Shown: positions 1 to 9,467 of the stretch, piece after piece | Numbering within the stretch: position 1 is the stretch's first letter | Layout of the letters: every line of letters begins with the position of its first letter | Source: Bythopirellula goksoeyrii | Lineage (GTDB): Bacteria; Planctomycetota; Planctomycetia; Pirellulales; Lacipirellulaceae | Reading direction: 5' to 3' | DNA: 64,000 nt | Assembly (NCBI RefSeq): GCF_008065115.1 | Contig: NZ_CP042913.1 | Location: 2,764,338 to 2,828,337, forward strand | Program-made: the position numbers and the translations under genes | The notes under the pieces: model-generated | The model's input: the letters and a program-made list of their open reading frames with translations, nothing else | Database searches by the model: none | What the model was told of the DNA's origin: nothing

Positions 1-1116
1 TTGTTCGTTCAGCTTGTTCCTCGTTTGCTGAAAATTGATTGGCAAGTGGAGATCAATCGCTCTGATGCAGGCAACGGCAATCCAGTCGTCGATTCCGCTT
101 GGCTGCGGATTACCAATCCTCAGCTCGAAGGTAAGACGATCGGCGAAGTCGAGGCGACCTCAATGTCCGGAGCAGTTATTTCGCGTGTCATTGACAAGTA
201 TGTGGCCATGCCCCCGCAAGCGAGAACACGATTGTGCCTCAACCAATATGTGCGTGTGGTAGGCTCGGAGGAGGAGATCAAGAAACTGGAGTTGCTCTTA
301 GGGCCTCGGGAGGCGGGGTTCAAAGAACCTCGTTCCGTAATTTCTTCCGCTACTTTGATCGTCACCGAAGAAAACATCTGCGGGAAAAGTCTCAGGCACC
401 TCCAGTTTCGCGAGCTCTATGGTTTGACGATTTCTCGGATCTGGAGAGACGACTTTGAGTTTGTGCCCCAGGGTCATACGACCCTTGAATTCGGCGACGA
501 AGTGCGGTTGGTGGGCGATGTGGCGGACCTTGCTAGGATCGAGCCTATCCTCGGCCACAAAGCCCAGCGACTAAATGAAACCCAGTTTCTGCCGTTTGCC
601 ATCGGGTTACTGGCCGGTGTTGTGCTGGGAAATATTCCAATCAGCCTATCGCCGGCAATTTCCTTTCAGCTCGGCATGGCTGGTGGACCACTCACTGCCG
701 GCCTAGTTGTGGGACATTTTGGAAGAATATCGAAAATGAATTTTCGCATGCCGGTAGCCGCCCGGCGGTTCGTCAATGATTTGGGCCTGATCTTGTTCCT
801 AGGTGGAGCAGGCTCCGAGGCCGGTGCAAGTTTCTGGCAAGTGGTGCAGAGTCAAGGTGGAAGTCTCCTACTGGCCTCCGCAATCGTCACGCTCGTACCT
901 TTGGTTGCCGCTTGGGGATTGGCAAGGCATGTCTTCGGCTGGGATGCGCTCAATTGTCTCGGCGCCGTTTGCGGTGCGATGACCAGCACCCCGGGTCTGG
1001 GTGCCGTCACTCGTGTCGCTGATTCCTCCGCGGCCTCCACTGCCTACGTGGCCGTCTATCCGGTGGCCCTACTTGCTGTGACTTTTCTGGCACCCTTACT
1101 GGGGAGTCTACTGTAA
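1..1116 (+). CDS. AspT/YidE-type membrane transporter, 3' part
   Basis: The frame is open from the first base, so this is the C-terminal 371 residues of a longer protein (family members are usually about 550 residues). Residues about 30-100 and 115-190 look like two RCK_C (TrkA-C) regulatory domains in tandem. They are followed by about five hydrophobic segments from residue 195 to the end, rich in Gly and Ala (GLLAGVVLG, MTSTPGLGAV). This order, soluble RCK_C pair then a second membrane half, is that of the aspartate:alanine exchanger/YidE-YbjL family of inner-membrane transporters. The substrate cannot be told. The N-terminal membrane half and the true start lie outside the window; the TTG at base 1 should not be taken as the start. 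Confidence 0.85.
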   Translation: MFVQLVPRLLKIDWQVEINRSDAGNGNPVVDSAWLRITNPQLEGKTIGEVEATSMSGAVISRVIDKYVAMPPQARTRLCLNQYVRVVGSEEEIKKLELLLGPREAGFKEPRSVISSATLIVTEENICGKSLRHLQFRELYGLTISRIWRDDFEFVPQGHTTLEFGDEVRLVGDVADLARIEPILGHKAQRLNETQFLPFAIGLLAGVVLGNIPISLSPAISFQLGMAGGPLTAGLVVGHFGRISKMNFRMPVAARRFVNDLGLILFLGGAGSEAGASFWQVVQSQGGSLLLASAIVTLVPLVAAWGLARHVFGWDALNCLGAVCGAMTSTPGLGAVTRVADSSAASTAYVAVYPVALLAVTFLAPLLGSLL

Positions 1117-1193
1117 CGGACTCGCAGTAAGTGGTTAGAAATCGAAGATTTTCATTTGCACTCCTTCACTGATTAGCCCCCCATCCCAAATTC

Positions 1194-3308
1194 TCATGCC
1201 ACATAGCAGAGCATAGAATGGTGCGTCACTTGCAAGCTTCCCCGAGCAGGCAGTTCCGGCCCATCGGCCTTGGGATAAACGTCCAGAGGCGCGGCGGCCG
1301 ACGTGTCGAAAAACAACTTCCAGGGCAGACGTCGCAGTTCGCTGGGAATCTGGAATTTCTGTTCCGACGGCCCTGGGTGCAACAACAGCATCACGTTGCG
1401 GGCGATGGGAGTTTCGAGACCTGTCGTACTGAACACACAAATCAAACTCTGGGTAGCATGGCTCCAGTCCATCGCGTCTCCCCCGGGGCTGTACCAACTC
1501 ACATCGGGGAGGTCACCCGCTTTGTGAGGTTTGCCCGTGAGGAAGGTTGCTCGGCGGACCGTCGGCTGCGCCTTACGGAATGCGATCACGGCTTCGCAGA
1601 AACGGAGCATCTCGGAATTGCGTTCGACGAGTTTCCAGTCGAACCAACTCAGGTTGTTATCCTGACAATAGGCATTGTTATTGCCCCGCTGGGTCCGCAA
1701 AACCTCATCGCCAGACACAATCATCGGGGTTCCATGACTCAAGAGCAGCGAAGCCATCAGGTTTTTCGCCTGTCGCAGACGAAGTTCGACGATGGCTTTG
1801 CGTCGCGTCGGACCTTCCACGCCATAATTGGAACTGTAGTTGTTATTGTCCCCGTCGCGGTTGTCCTCTTTGTTGGCCTGGTTGTGCTTTTGCTCGTAGC
1901 TGACGAGATCATTGAGCGTATAACCATCATGCGACGTGATAAAATTGATGCTGTGGTAAGGATCGCGTCCGCTATGCTCATAGAGATCGCTGGAGCCGGA
2001 GAGGCGCGTAGCCATGCTGCCGGTTACTGCCGAGTCGCCCCGCCAATAGCGGCGAATATCGTCGCGGTACCTACCATTCCACTCGGCCCACCGCCCCTTG
2101 GCAAATGAGCCGACTTGGTAGGCCCCTGCGGCGTCCCAAGCCTCGGCGATAATTTTCGTATCAGCCAGCATGGGATCTTCAGCGATGATCTCAACCATCG
2201 GTGTATTGGGCATGAGTTCCCCATTGCGATCGCGGCTGAGAATCGACGCGAGGTCAAACCGAAAACCATCAATATGGTAGTTGTGAACCCAGTGGCGGAG
2301 ACAATGAAAGATCATTTCCCGGCAGATCGGATGATTGCCATTGAGCGTGTTGCCGCAGCCGGAGTAGTTCTTGTACGTGCCGTCATCATTGAGCATGTAG
2401 TAGACATCATTCTGCAGCCCCTTGAAGTTGAGCGTGGGGCCCATGTGATTGCCTTCGGCAGTGTGATTGAAGACCACATCGAGAATCACTTCGATCCCGG
2501 CGGAATGAAGTGCCTGGACCATTTCCTTGAACTGACGAACCTGATCGCCCGGCTTGTCTCCTGCCATGTAGCCGCGGTGGGGAGAGAAGAATGCCATCGA
2601 GTCGTATCCCCAGTAGTTCTGGCGTTCTGGCTTGTTGCCAAAGGGATCGAGGATCGGAAATTCATGGATCGGCATCAGTTCGACGGCAGTAATTCCCAGA
2701 GATTTCAGATAGGGGATTTTTTCGATCACACCCAAGTAGGATCCAGCGTTCTTGACGTCACGCGAAGCTCCCTTGGTAAAACCCTTCACATGCATTTCGT
2801 AAATGACTGTTTCAGAAAGGGGGATCTTCAAGTGGCGATCCCCTTGCCAATCGAATTGGTCTTCCACCACGACACAGCGAGGGGGACGAACCACTCCATC
2901 CGTAGAGGACTGGAAGTCTCCTGCAAGCGCTCGAGCATAAGGATCGATTAAGCGGGCACGTGGATCGAAGCGAAGTCCTTCTTCAGGAGTGAAGGGACCA
3001 TCCGCTTGGAAGTGATACAATTGGCCTGCCTTGAGGCCTGGGACGAAGACGCTCCAGATGTCGCCCCAGCGATCCGTAGCCGGGTTGAGTTCCACGACTC
3101 GATACGGCTCTCGGTCAGAAGTCCTACGGTAGAGCAGAATCCGCATCGCGGTGGCAGAGCGACTATAAACTGCGAATTGCACCCCTGCTTCCTGGAGGAT
3201 GGCTCCGTAGGGAAGCGGGTAGTGAAACTGCATGTGTTTGTGCAAAGCAGGCATGGCGAACCGGGTGCCGTTCAGGGTGGGAAGCGTAGGGGTCGTAAGA
3301 CTCAGCAT
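1194..3308 (-). CDS. glgX: glycogen debranching enzyme, GH13 with CBM48
   Basis: This is a 704-residue isoamylase-type enzyme that would hydrolyse alpha-1,6 branch points of glycogen in the cytoplasm. An N-terminal CBM48-like domain (about residues 30-120) precedes the GH13 barrel. The catalytic residues are visible: nucleophile Asp in DGFRFDLAS near residue 352, acid Glu in IIAEAWDAAG near 388, and Asp in ITSHDGYT near 459. The barrel motif DVVFNHTAEG is also present. Three ATG starts are possible (3308, 3254, 3233) and none has a strong ribosome site, so the first 25 residues are uncertain. It stands alone; no glgA, glgB or glgP is nearby. Two long plus-strand reading frames opposite it are shadows. 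Confidence 0.95.
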   Translation of the reverse strand: MLSLTTPTLPTLNGTRFAMPALHKHMQFHYPLPYGAILQEAGVQFAVYSRSATAMRILLYRRTSDREPYRVVELNPATDRWGDIWSVFVPGLKAGQLYHFQADGPFTPEEGLRFDPRARLIDPYARALAGDFQSSTDGVVRPPRCVVVEDQFDWQGDRHLKIPLSETVIYEMHVKGFTKGASRDVKNAGSYLGVIEKIPYLKSLGITAVELMPIHEFPILDPFGNKPERQNYWGYDSMAFFSPHRGYMAGDKPGDQVRQFKEMVQALHSAGIEVILDVVFNHTAEGNHMGPTLNFKGLQNDVYYMLNDDGTYKNYSGCGNTLNGNHPICREMIFHCLRHWVHNYHIDGFRFDLASILSRDRNGELMPNTPMVEIIAEDPMLADTKIIAEAWDAAGAYQVGSFAKGRWAEWNGRYRDDIRRYWRGDSAVTGSMATRLSGSSDLYEHSGRDPYHSINFITSHDGYTLNDLVSYEQKHNQANKEDNRDGDNNNYSSNYGVEGPTRRKAIVELRLRQAKNLMASLLLSHGTPMIVSGDEVLRTQRGNNNAYCQDNNLSWFDWKLVERNSEMLRFCEAVIAFRKAQPTVRRATFLTGKPHKAGDLPDVSWYSPGGDAMDWSHATQSLICVFSTTGLETPIARNVMLLLHPGPSEQKFQIPSELRRLPWKLFFDTSAAAPLDVYPKADGPELPARGSLQVTHHSMLCYVA

Positions 3309-3453
3309 GTTGGATGACTCTCAGTGGTGGACATTGGCGTGTGATGAGATTCCCGTCTCTAAATACAAAAACCGATTCGCATTTGGTGTGCGAACGGCGA
3401 TGCCATAGTCCTTCGACTATTGTCTCCTAGTTACATGAGGTGAGAGATAAAGC

Positions 3454-3552
3454 ATGGCAGACCTTCGTTGCCTGCTATGTTTGTTGTTACCCCTGTTGCC
3501 GGGTAAGGTGGTTTGTGCGGAGCATTACTCGGAAGCGCATCACTCGCATTAG
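3454..3552 (+). CDS. possible tiny exported peptide (weak)
   Basis: In the 436-base gap between glgX and purM there is a 32-codon ORF starting ATG after a purine-rich GGTGAGAGATAA stretch. It reads as a short charged N-terminus, a Leu-rich core (CLLCLLLPLLPG) and VCA followed by a His-rich tail, which resembles a signal peptide. It stops early. A neighbouring frame continues with a Tyr/Pro-rich stretch (QYRPYNTATPEGPSERYL), so it could be a small exported protein broken by a frameshift, or chance. No homolog is recognised. Confidence 0.25.
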   Translation: MADLRCLLCLLLPLLPGKVVCAEHYSEAHHSH

Positions 3553-3679
3553 CTTTACCACTCAGTACAGACCCTACAACACAGCAACTCCAGAGGGGCC
3601 AAGTGAGAGATATCTGAGGGCGGATAACCGGTACGGCCAGCATGGTTGATTGATGCACTCTTTGATCGTGATACGGTCG

Positions 3680-3709
3680 TTGACACTCCCAGTCGGCCAA
3701 CCGTAGAAT
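3680..3709 (+). promoter_or_regulatory. sigma70-like promoter of purM
   Basis: TTGACA at 3680-3685 and TAGAAT at 3704-3709 are separated by 18 bases and lie 35 bases upstream of the purM ATG. The -10 box is the left half of an inverted repeat, TAGAAT-tgccc-ATTCTA (3704-3720), which could be an operator. This is a sequence match only. Confidence 0.5.
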
Positions 3710-3744
3710 TGCCCATTCTACCTGTGGAAAACTAGATAAATTCT

Positions 3745-4806
3745 ATGTCAAAAATAACCTACCGTGATGCGGGCGTCGACCTCGAAACCTATCAAGAATC
3801 GATGGCCCGATTGCCGGCATTGATGAAGAGGACGCACTGTCCTCGTGTATTGCCCTGGAAAAATGGATTCGCGGGGTTGTTCACACTCGATTTCTCTGGA
3901 GGCCTCTTTTCGCGCAATTACAAGGATCCTGTCCTCGTGTCGTGTACCGACGGAGTCGGTACCAAGCTCAAGGTGGCCCAACTGACGGGTCAGCACGATA
4001 CCGTGGGAATCGATTTGGTTGGCATGTGTGTCAACGATGCTCTTTGTTGTGGCGCAGAACCCCTATTTTTTCTTGATTACGTCGCCATGGCCGAGGATAA
4101 TCCTCAACTCCTCGAAGACATCGTCAGTGGGATCAGCCGGGGCTGTATGGAAAGCGACATGGCTCTCGTCGGCGGCGAGACGGCTATCATGCCTGACCTC
4201 TATCAATCGGGAGATTACGACTTGGCAGGTTTCTGTGTGGGCATCGTGGAGCGTTCGCGAATGCTCGACGGTAGTGCCCTCGCACCTGGAGATGTGGTCA
4301 TCGGCATCGAGTCGTCGGGGATTCATTCAAACGGGTTCAGCCTGGTACGCAAGATCGTGTTCGAACATGCGGGACTAACGGTTGACGACGAGGCTGAGGG
4401 TTGTGATGGCACGGTCGGTGATATCCTATTGCGACCTACGCAACTCTATGTGAGAGCGCTGCGTGATGTGCTCAACCACTACAAAGTGAAATCGGTGGTG
4501 CATGGCATCGCTCATATCACCGGTGGTGGACTCCACGAAAACTTGGCTAGGATTTTCAATCCTCGCGTCGATGCCGAAATCGTCCGCGATAGTTGGCCTA
4601 TCCCGCCGGTGTTTGAGTGGCTGCAGCGACTGGGCGATGTAGACGACGATGAAATGTTCCGCGTGTTCAACATGGGAATCGGCATGGCTGTCGTCGTGAG
4701 CGAATACTACGCCGAGAGCGTCCAAGGACAACTTGCCTCGCACGGCTTGGCGAGTTGGCAGATTGGCCGCATCGTCGAGGGGTCAGGCGAATGCCGCTGG
4801 GTGTAG
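3745..4806 (+). CDS. purM: phosphoribosylformylglycinamidine cyclo-ligase
   Basis: The 353-residue protein is a full-length AIR synthetase. It closes the imidazole ring of FGAM with ATP in step five of purine synthesis in the cytoplasm. The family motif [13 protein letters not shown] is near residue 70, [11 protein letters not shown] near 90, and the conserved GGETAIMP near 140; the C-terminal AIRS_C domain contains [11 protein letters not shown]. The ATG at 3745 gives the expected N-terminus. No clear Shine-Dalgarno site is seen. It is a single gene behind its own promoter, convergent with the DsbD-like gene 24 bases downstream. Confidence 0.97.
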   Translation: MSKITYRDAGVDLETYQESMARLPALMKRTHCPRVLPWKNGFAGLFTLDFSGGLFSRNYKDPVLVSCTDGVGTKLKVAQLTGQHDTVGIDLVGMCVNDALCCGAEPLFFLDYVAMAEDNPQLLEDIVSGISRGCMESDMALVGGETAIMPDLYQSGDYDLAGFCVGIVERSRMLDGSALAPGDVVIGIESSGIHSNGFSLVRKIVFEHAGLTVDDEAEGCDGTVGDILLRPTQLYVRALRDVLNHYKVKSVVHGIAHITGGGLHENLARIFNPRVDAEIVRDSWPIPPVFEWLQRLGDVDDDEMFRVFNMGIGMAVVVSEYYAESVQGQLASHGLASWQIGRIVEGSGECRWV

Positions 4807-4830
4807 AATACGATTCTACCAGCTATTTCC

Positions 4831-6900
4831 TTACCGTAATCCCGCACCTGGGCTGCTCGCCGCACCGTACCCCTGAGCGGCGTTGGCCATGCCTTGTTTC
4901 GTTTCACCGGTCAGAGATGGACCCGCTCGGCGAAGTTCCTCAGTCAATCCGGCAATCGTGTACGTGCCGGGGATTAGAGTAGGTTTCGTCGGGTTCTGTG
5001 CCGAGTAGATTGCCAAGAGGGGAATCTGTTGGGTACCCAGCTCTTGTAACTTCTTGTTGACTTCTGGCGAGGAGTCCTGATGCGTCCAGTCGGCAACGAG
5101 GGTATAGATGTCGTTATCGCGGAAGACGGTTGCCATCTCATCCGTTTTCAGGACGGTCTTTTCCATGAATTTGCAAGTAGGGCACCAGTCTGCTGTGAAA
5201 TCGATAAGCACGGTCTTCCCATGCTCCAACAACCATTGCAGCTTTTTCTCGCTGTAGGGTTGCCATGGTTCTTGGCGTACTGAGTACTCGCCGGTACCTT
5301 CGGAGATTAGTTGCTCGAACCTTGCATCGGCAAGTCGGTTGGCATCTCGCGTATGGCGATATTCCAAAATCGGAGCTAGCCAATAGAACGCCGTAAGTCC
5401 GATGAGTGTGCCGATGGCAATCCCTTCGCCAAGGGCGTTCCAGCGGCGATTGCTGGGGGCCGTCAAAGGGACTCGGCCAATCCACCAGCATACCAGCCAG
5501 ATACCAAACAAGAACGCGACAGTAGGAATCACATAGTGCGGCTTGAGCAACGTCAGCAAATAAACCACGGTGCCGATCAGCACGAATCCCATCAGTTGCT
5601 TGAAGGTATTCATCCATTCCCCCGGTTTGGGGAGGAACCGGATTAGCTGAGGGAACGCACCGATCAGGATGTAGGGACTAGCCATTCCCAATCCGATGGT
5701 GAAGAAAATCGCCATGATTTGCCAGGGGCTCCGACCAAGCACTCCAACTAATGCCGTCCCCATGAAGGGACCCGTGCAAGGAGTTGCCAGGAGTGTGGTA
5801 ATCGTTCCTTTGGCGAACGCACCCTCGTAGCCTTCCTTGCGACCAAATTCGGTAACCTTGCTTGTGCCGATAAAGCCGGGAATCGGTATCTCCCATATTC
5901 CCAAGAAACTTAGCCCCATGGCGAAGATGACGGCCGCCATCGCGATGTTGAACTCGGGGTACTGGAACAATTGTCCCCAACCCAGACCAAAGACGATCGA
6001 GAGAACTGCCAGCAGCAAGAACACGCTAATCACGCCAATGGCATACCACAGGTTTAGCGCAAATATCTTCCAGCGATCTTGCCCGGCTTGCTCAATAAAT
6101 GCAAAGACTTTAAGTCCTATGACAGGCAGTACGCATGGCATCACATTAAGCACCAATCCACCAAGAAATGCCAAGCCTAAGAGGTGAATGAAAGAGCCGC
6201 TTTCACCGGATTCCACGACTACAGGTGCTGTGGCCCCAGGTTGCTCGGAGAAGAGTTTACCTGTTGAAGTCAATGGAGGAGATGAAGCCTTCACGTCAGC
6301 AGCCGAGTCAAATCTCACTCCTGCGGGCAGTGGGAGACCTTCTCCCAGCTGGGCTTGAAACTGTTGATTGAAAGGAACACACGTCTGAGGATTGCAGGCT
6401 TGGCCGACAACCTTGCCGACAATCTCCAGCTTTGCAGGATCGGTACCTTGTGCCAGTTCGATCGGAGCAAACCATGTTACGGTTTTGGCATGCTCTCGGA
6501 TCTGCAGACCTTTCCAGATCTCGTCGTCGATATGCGTATCAGGCGCAGTGGTCGGGTGCCAACTCCCTAGGAGTCGCACCTCAGGATTGGCAGAAAGTTC
6601 AATCGCCGCAGCTAAGGGGCCGCCTCCGCCGTCGGGAAGCGATCCTTGGTCGAGTGCATAGACATGAAAGCCTTCGCCAATTTCAGCCGTCACAAAGAGA
6701 ATGGCCGGTCGACCAGCTTCTGCTGGTGTAAATTCCGCGGTCACAGTGACGGGGTCTTTACTGGCGCTCAGCCCGCCTCCGACATCACCAAAAGTGTCAG
6801 GGAACTCGAATTGGGCGTTGGCGAAACTCCCCCATGCCATCAACAGCATGCTCAGCAAGCTGACGAGGCGACGCGAAGACAAGTTTTGAACTTCAGACAT
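4831..6900 (-). CDS. dsbD: DsbD-type thiol:disulfide interchange protein
   Basis: The protein has about 690 residues and would carry electrons from cytoplasmic thioredoxin across the inner membrane to periplasmic thiols. After a signal-like N-terminus comes the DsbD alpha domain with CNPQTC near residue 168. Next is the eight-helix beta domain with the paired cysteines in MPCVLP (about 257) and ATPCTGP (about 375). A C-terminal thioredoxin domain has DWCPTC near 573. All three redox pairs are intact. The ORF is open to 6978, but ATG 6900 is preceded by AAAGGAAA at good spacing and begins the membrane-targeting segment, so it is preferred. Copper-tolerance DsbD-like proteins share this layout. 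Confidence 0.93.
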   Translation of the reverse strand: MSEVQNLSSRRLVSLLSMLLMAWGSFANAQFEFPDTFGDVGGGLSASKDPVTVTAEFTPAEAGRPAILFVTAEIGEGFHVYALDQGSLPDGGGGPLAAAIELSANPEVRLLGSWHPTTAPDTHIDDEIWKGLQIREHAKTVTWFAPIELAQGTDPAKLEIVGKVVGQACNPQTCVPFNQQFQAQLGEGLPLPAGVRFDSAADVKASSPPLTSTGKLFSEQPGATAPVVVESGESGSFIHLLGLAFLGGLVLNVMPCVLPVIGLKVFAFIEQAGQDRWKIFALNLWYAIGVISVFLLLAVLSIVFGLGWGQLFQYPEFNIAMAAVIFAMGLSFLGIWEIPIPGFIGTSKVTEFGRKEGYEGAFAKGTITTLLATPCTGPFMGTALVGVLGRSPWQIMAIFFTIGLGMASPYILIGAFPQLIRFLPKPGEWMNTFKQLMGFVLIGTVVYLLTLLKPHYVIPTVAFLFGIWLVCWWIGRVPLTAPSNRRWNALGEGIAIGTLIGLTAFYWLAPILEYRHTRDANRLADARFEQLISEGTGEYSVRQEPWQPYSEKKLQWLLEHGKTVLIDFTADWCPTCKFMEKTVLKTDEMATVFRDNDIYTLVADWTHQDSSPEVNKKLQELGTQQIPLLAIYSAQNPTKPTLIPGTYTIAGLTEELRRAGPSLTGETKQGMANAAQGYGAASSPGAGLR

Positions 6901-7356
6901 CCGGTAAGTTTCCTTTGTGACGCGGGGAGTTACCCATACATCCTGTATGAGTAGAAGCGGGATTCTACCAACGGACAAAAAACCCGGTCAATGTCGCTCT
7001 GGTTGCCGATGGATTGCCCAGAATGCCTAGGACCTGGTGACATCTATTAAAGCGGTGTGAATCGAATCGTCTCACATACTGAGTTGCTCAGCACTTTGGA
7101 CGGGGTAACACTTATAATATACCCGTTTTGTCCAAGTTTCATGTCCGGCTGGGAACCGTTTGCCCGAATTCAATCGTTCTGCAATTGCAATCTCAGCAGG
7201 GGATTCAGCTATTCTGGGTGACCAGCATGATTTGCTAGCATTTGTCTGAGTTGATGGCGAAATACGATTTTTCCAGCATCACTCTGAGTGATCAGGACAG
7301 TTGCGGTCACGCACCGCTATGATTTAGACTCTTGCCCCTCGGACAGTATCAATAAT
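6901..7356. other. intergenic stretch, no gene seen
   Basis: These 456 bases lie between the dsbD start and the end of the HD gene. I see no ORF with a ribosome site and no strong hairpin. The only local structure is a weak inverted pair, GGGTAA...TACCC, around 7100-7120. Confidence 0.5.
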
Positions 7357-8688
7357 TCAGCCCGTTAGTTCCGCGGCTTCGGCGATCAACTCGGGTAAGC
7401 GAGGCAAGGACTGCAAATCTTCGGCTACCCGGGGGTGGGCAAAGACGCGGACTCTTTTTACATAGTCGTCGAATTGTTCACGGGCCAGGGTTTTCACGAC
7501 GGGAGAAATGTCTCCGAGACGGCGGTAGCAATGTTCCTTGGGGAAGTGGACGTCGATTTGAAACTCTACTTCCAGCTTTACCGGGGGAGCATCGAAGAGG
7601 ACTTCGTGGGGGGCGACGATTCGTGACATGGCGGTGCTTGCCAGGCCTGCGAAATTTTCAGCGCAGCGAACTAGCCAGGGATATGGCTTGCGGGCTAGGC
7701 GTTGATAGAGTTGGGGCTCCTGGAAAAGGCTGTATTGTGTCACGCGCTTGTAGAGACGGCGCACAGGACCAAACAGTCCGTCGAGTAGTTCACGGGCAGG
7801 CCCGTCGTCGGCCGCAGCAAATAAGGCGTCGATGAGAGGGCGCTCGGTTAAGCGAAACACCGTGTCGGTGTCGAGCATCGGATGCAGCATCACGAAAGCG
7901 CGTTGGAGCATTGCCGTCGCGGACCGCACGGCGTGGTGCCAATAGACTTCGCTGAACATCACATAGCGGGCAAAGACCATCATCTCGGCGGCAGTTTTTC
8001 CTTTGTCGGTGATCGCCAATCCATCGCCAGATTCATTCAGACAGAGGGATTGAATCAAGCGAGTTTGATCGAAATTGCGACCGTAGGGGACACCGGCATG
8101 CAAGCTATCGCGCATCAGGTAGTCGAGTTTGTCGACATCGATGGGACCGGAAAGGAGGCTCTGGAGGATGCGGCTCGGTCGGTCTTTTGGTTTTCCCGAG
8201 AGCAGTTCTACCACTTCACGAGGCTGGATGTCCCATTCGTCGCGCAACGTGTCGGAGAGATCCCCTTCAAGCAAGAAACTGTTGGCAAACAACTCGTGGC
8301 TGGGGACCTGGGGCAGTGAAACGTCTTCAATGGGATGGCAGAATGGCCAATGCCCTAGGTCGTGGAGCAAGGCGGCGATAAGAAAACGCTCTGCATGGTG
8401 AGGAGTGATCGCGGCGGCGAAGCGGGGATCGTCGGCCAGCCGATCCAGAAACAGCAGGGCCATGCGATAGACGCCGAGCGAATGTTCGAACCGTGTGTGA
8501 TTGGCAGCCGGATACACCAAAGCTACCAAGCCAAGCTGGCTGATCTGGCCCAAACGGCGAAACTCTGGGCTGTCGATCAGTTGCTTTACCCGGTCGGTGA
8601 GCGGCACGTCCAATTCGGGCGGTATTCGCACCAAACCATGGCCGCTACGCAAGGCCGCTACTTCGGGGATCTCGCGCAGAGTATCCAT
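7357..8688 (-). CDS. HD-domain phosphohydrolase (SAMHD1/dGTPase-like)
   Basis: This 443-residue cytoplasmic protein has the metal-binding HD signature in order: HTRFEHSLG near residue 64, HDLGHWPFCH near 109, and the distal Asp in DVDKLDYLMRD near 187. The spacing and the EHSLGVYRM and HAGVPYGRNFD stretches place it with the YdhJ/SAMHD1-like HD superfamily, which cleaves nucleotides or deoxynucleoside triphosphates. The actual substrate cannot be told. It starts at ATG 8688, ten bases after the stop of the zinc-ribbon gene upstream, so the two are probably co-transcribed. Confidence 0.9.
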   Translation of the reverse strand: MDTLREIPEVAALRSGHGLVRIPPELDVPLTDRVKQLIDSPEFRRLGQISQLGLVALVYPAANHTRFEHSLGVYRMALLFLDRLADDPRFAAAITPHHAERFLIAALLHDLGHWPFCHPIEDVSLPQVPSHELFANSFLLEGDLSDTLRDEWDIQPREVVELLSGKPKDRPSRILQSLLSGPIDVDKLDYLMRDSLHAGVPYGRNFDQTRLIQSLCLNESGDGLAITDKGKTAAEMMVFARYVMFSEVYWHHAVRSATAMLQRAFVMLHPMLDTDTVFRLTERPLIDALFAAADDGPARELLDGLFGPVRRLYKRVTQYSLFQEPQLYQRLARKPYPWLVRCAENFAGLASTAMSRIVAPHEVLFDAPPVKLEVEFQIDVHFPKEHCYRRLGDISPVVKTLAREQFDDYVKRVRVFAHPRVAEDLQSLPRLPELIAEAAELTG

Positions 8689-8698
8689 GGCTGCTGCT

Positions 8699-9406
8699 TT
8701 AATCTTTCATCCCAGGTAGGAACGGCAAGCTCATGACGAATCGAAGCAGGATCGTAACGAGAAAGTACAAAGCGTAGTGAAAAAATGCCGAGATAGGTTC
8801 CAAATCAAAGGAGACATAAGCGGCAAAGGTTCCGATGCCCATCACCAACCCGCAGAGGATGGAGAGATGCAGCATTTCGAGACCTTCTTTGAACGCATCG
8901 TCGCCGAATACGTTCCAGCCGACATAGACATAGACTCCCCAGAGCAAGGCATAAACGAGCCCACAGGCAATCGAGCGAATCACGACGTCGGTACCTTGGT
9001 AGATGCCGAGTTCATCGTCGCGAAGGAATGAATAGCCGGCATATGCCAGCGGAGGGCCGAGAAGGATAGCACCCCCTGCTAAAATCCAGTTTAGTACCCC
9101 CGGATCGAGTTCACTTCGTCCAATTAGCCAGGCGATTGCGACGCTGAGCAGAATGAGCCCTGCGACCATGACAAAGATGTTTGTACTGAACTTTGTCTCT
9201 TTGCGCTTGATCGGTTTGAGAACATTGCGGCCCTTGGCGTCTTTAGCACCTGCTTCCAACTCCGGGGCATGAATGATGACTTCATCCCCCTTCTCAGGAA
9301 TCTTGATCTCTCCTTTGCACTTCGGACAGGCACCGGCCTTTCCAGCGTGTTGGTCGCCAACACTAAAACGCGTATGACAACCGGGGCAGATGACTTGGAT
9401 AGGCAT
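8699..9406 (-). CDS. zinc-ribbon membrane protein of unknown function
   Basis: The 235-residue protein starts with an MJ0042-like zinc ribbon: CPGCHTRFSV and CPKCKGEIKIP within residues 8-40. A charged linker (about 45-75) is followed by about five hydrophobic helices. This soluble ribbon plus membrane C-terminus is common in planctomycetes, but its role is not known to me. It sits between the double-ACT gene and the HD gene on the same strand, and may form one transcript with them. Confidence 0.85.
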   Translation of the reverse strand: MPIQVICPGCHTRFSVGDQHAGKAGACPKCKGEIKIPEKGDEVIIHAPELEAGAKDAKGRNVLKPIKRKETKFSTNIFVMVAGLILLSVAIAWLIGRSELDPGVLNWILAGGAILLGPPLAYAGYSFLRDDELGIYQGTDVVIRSIACGLVYALLWGVYVYVGWNVFGDDAFKEGLEMLHLSILCGLVMGIGTFAAYVSFDLEPISAFFHYALYFLVTILLRFVMSLPFLPGMKD

Positions 9407-9467
9407 GTCGGAGGTAGTGGTTAGTGGTCAGTGGGCAGTGGTGAGATATTAAGAAAAATCCACTACA

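Noticed and set aside
1218-2951. Two long plus-strand reading frames (296 and 278 residues) opposite glgX
   Set aside because: They lie fully antisense to a clearly assigned enzyme, have no ribosome site and read as mirror composition of the glgX codons.
6901-6978. N-terminal extension of the DsbD-like protein to 6978
   Set aside because: The extra 26 codons carry no targeting features, whereas ATG 6900 has a good ribosome site and starts the signal-like segment.
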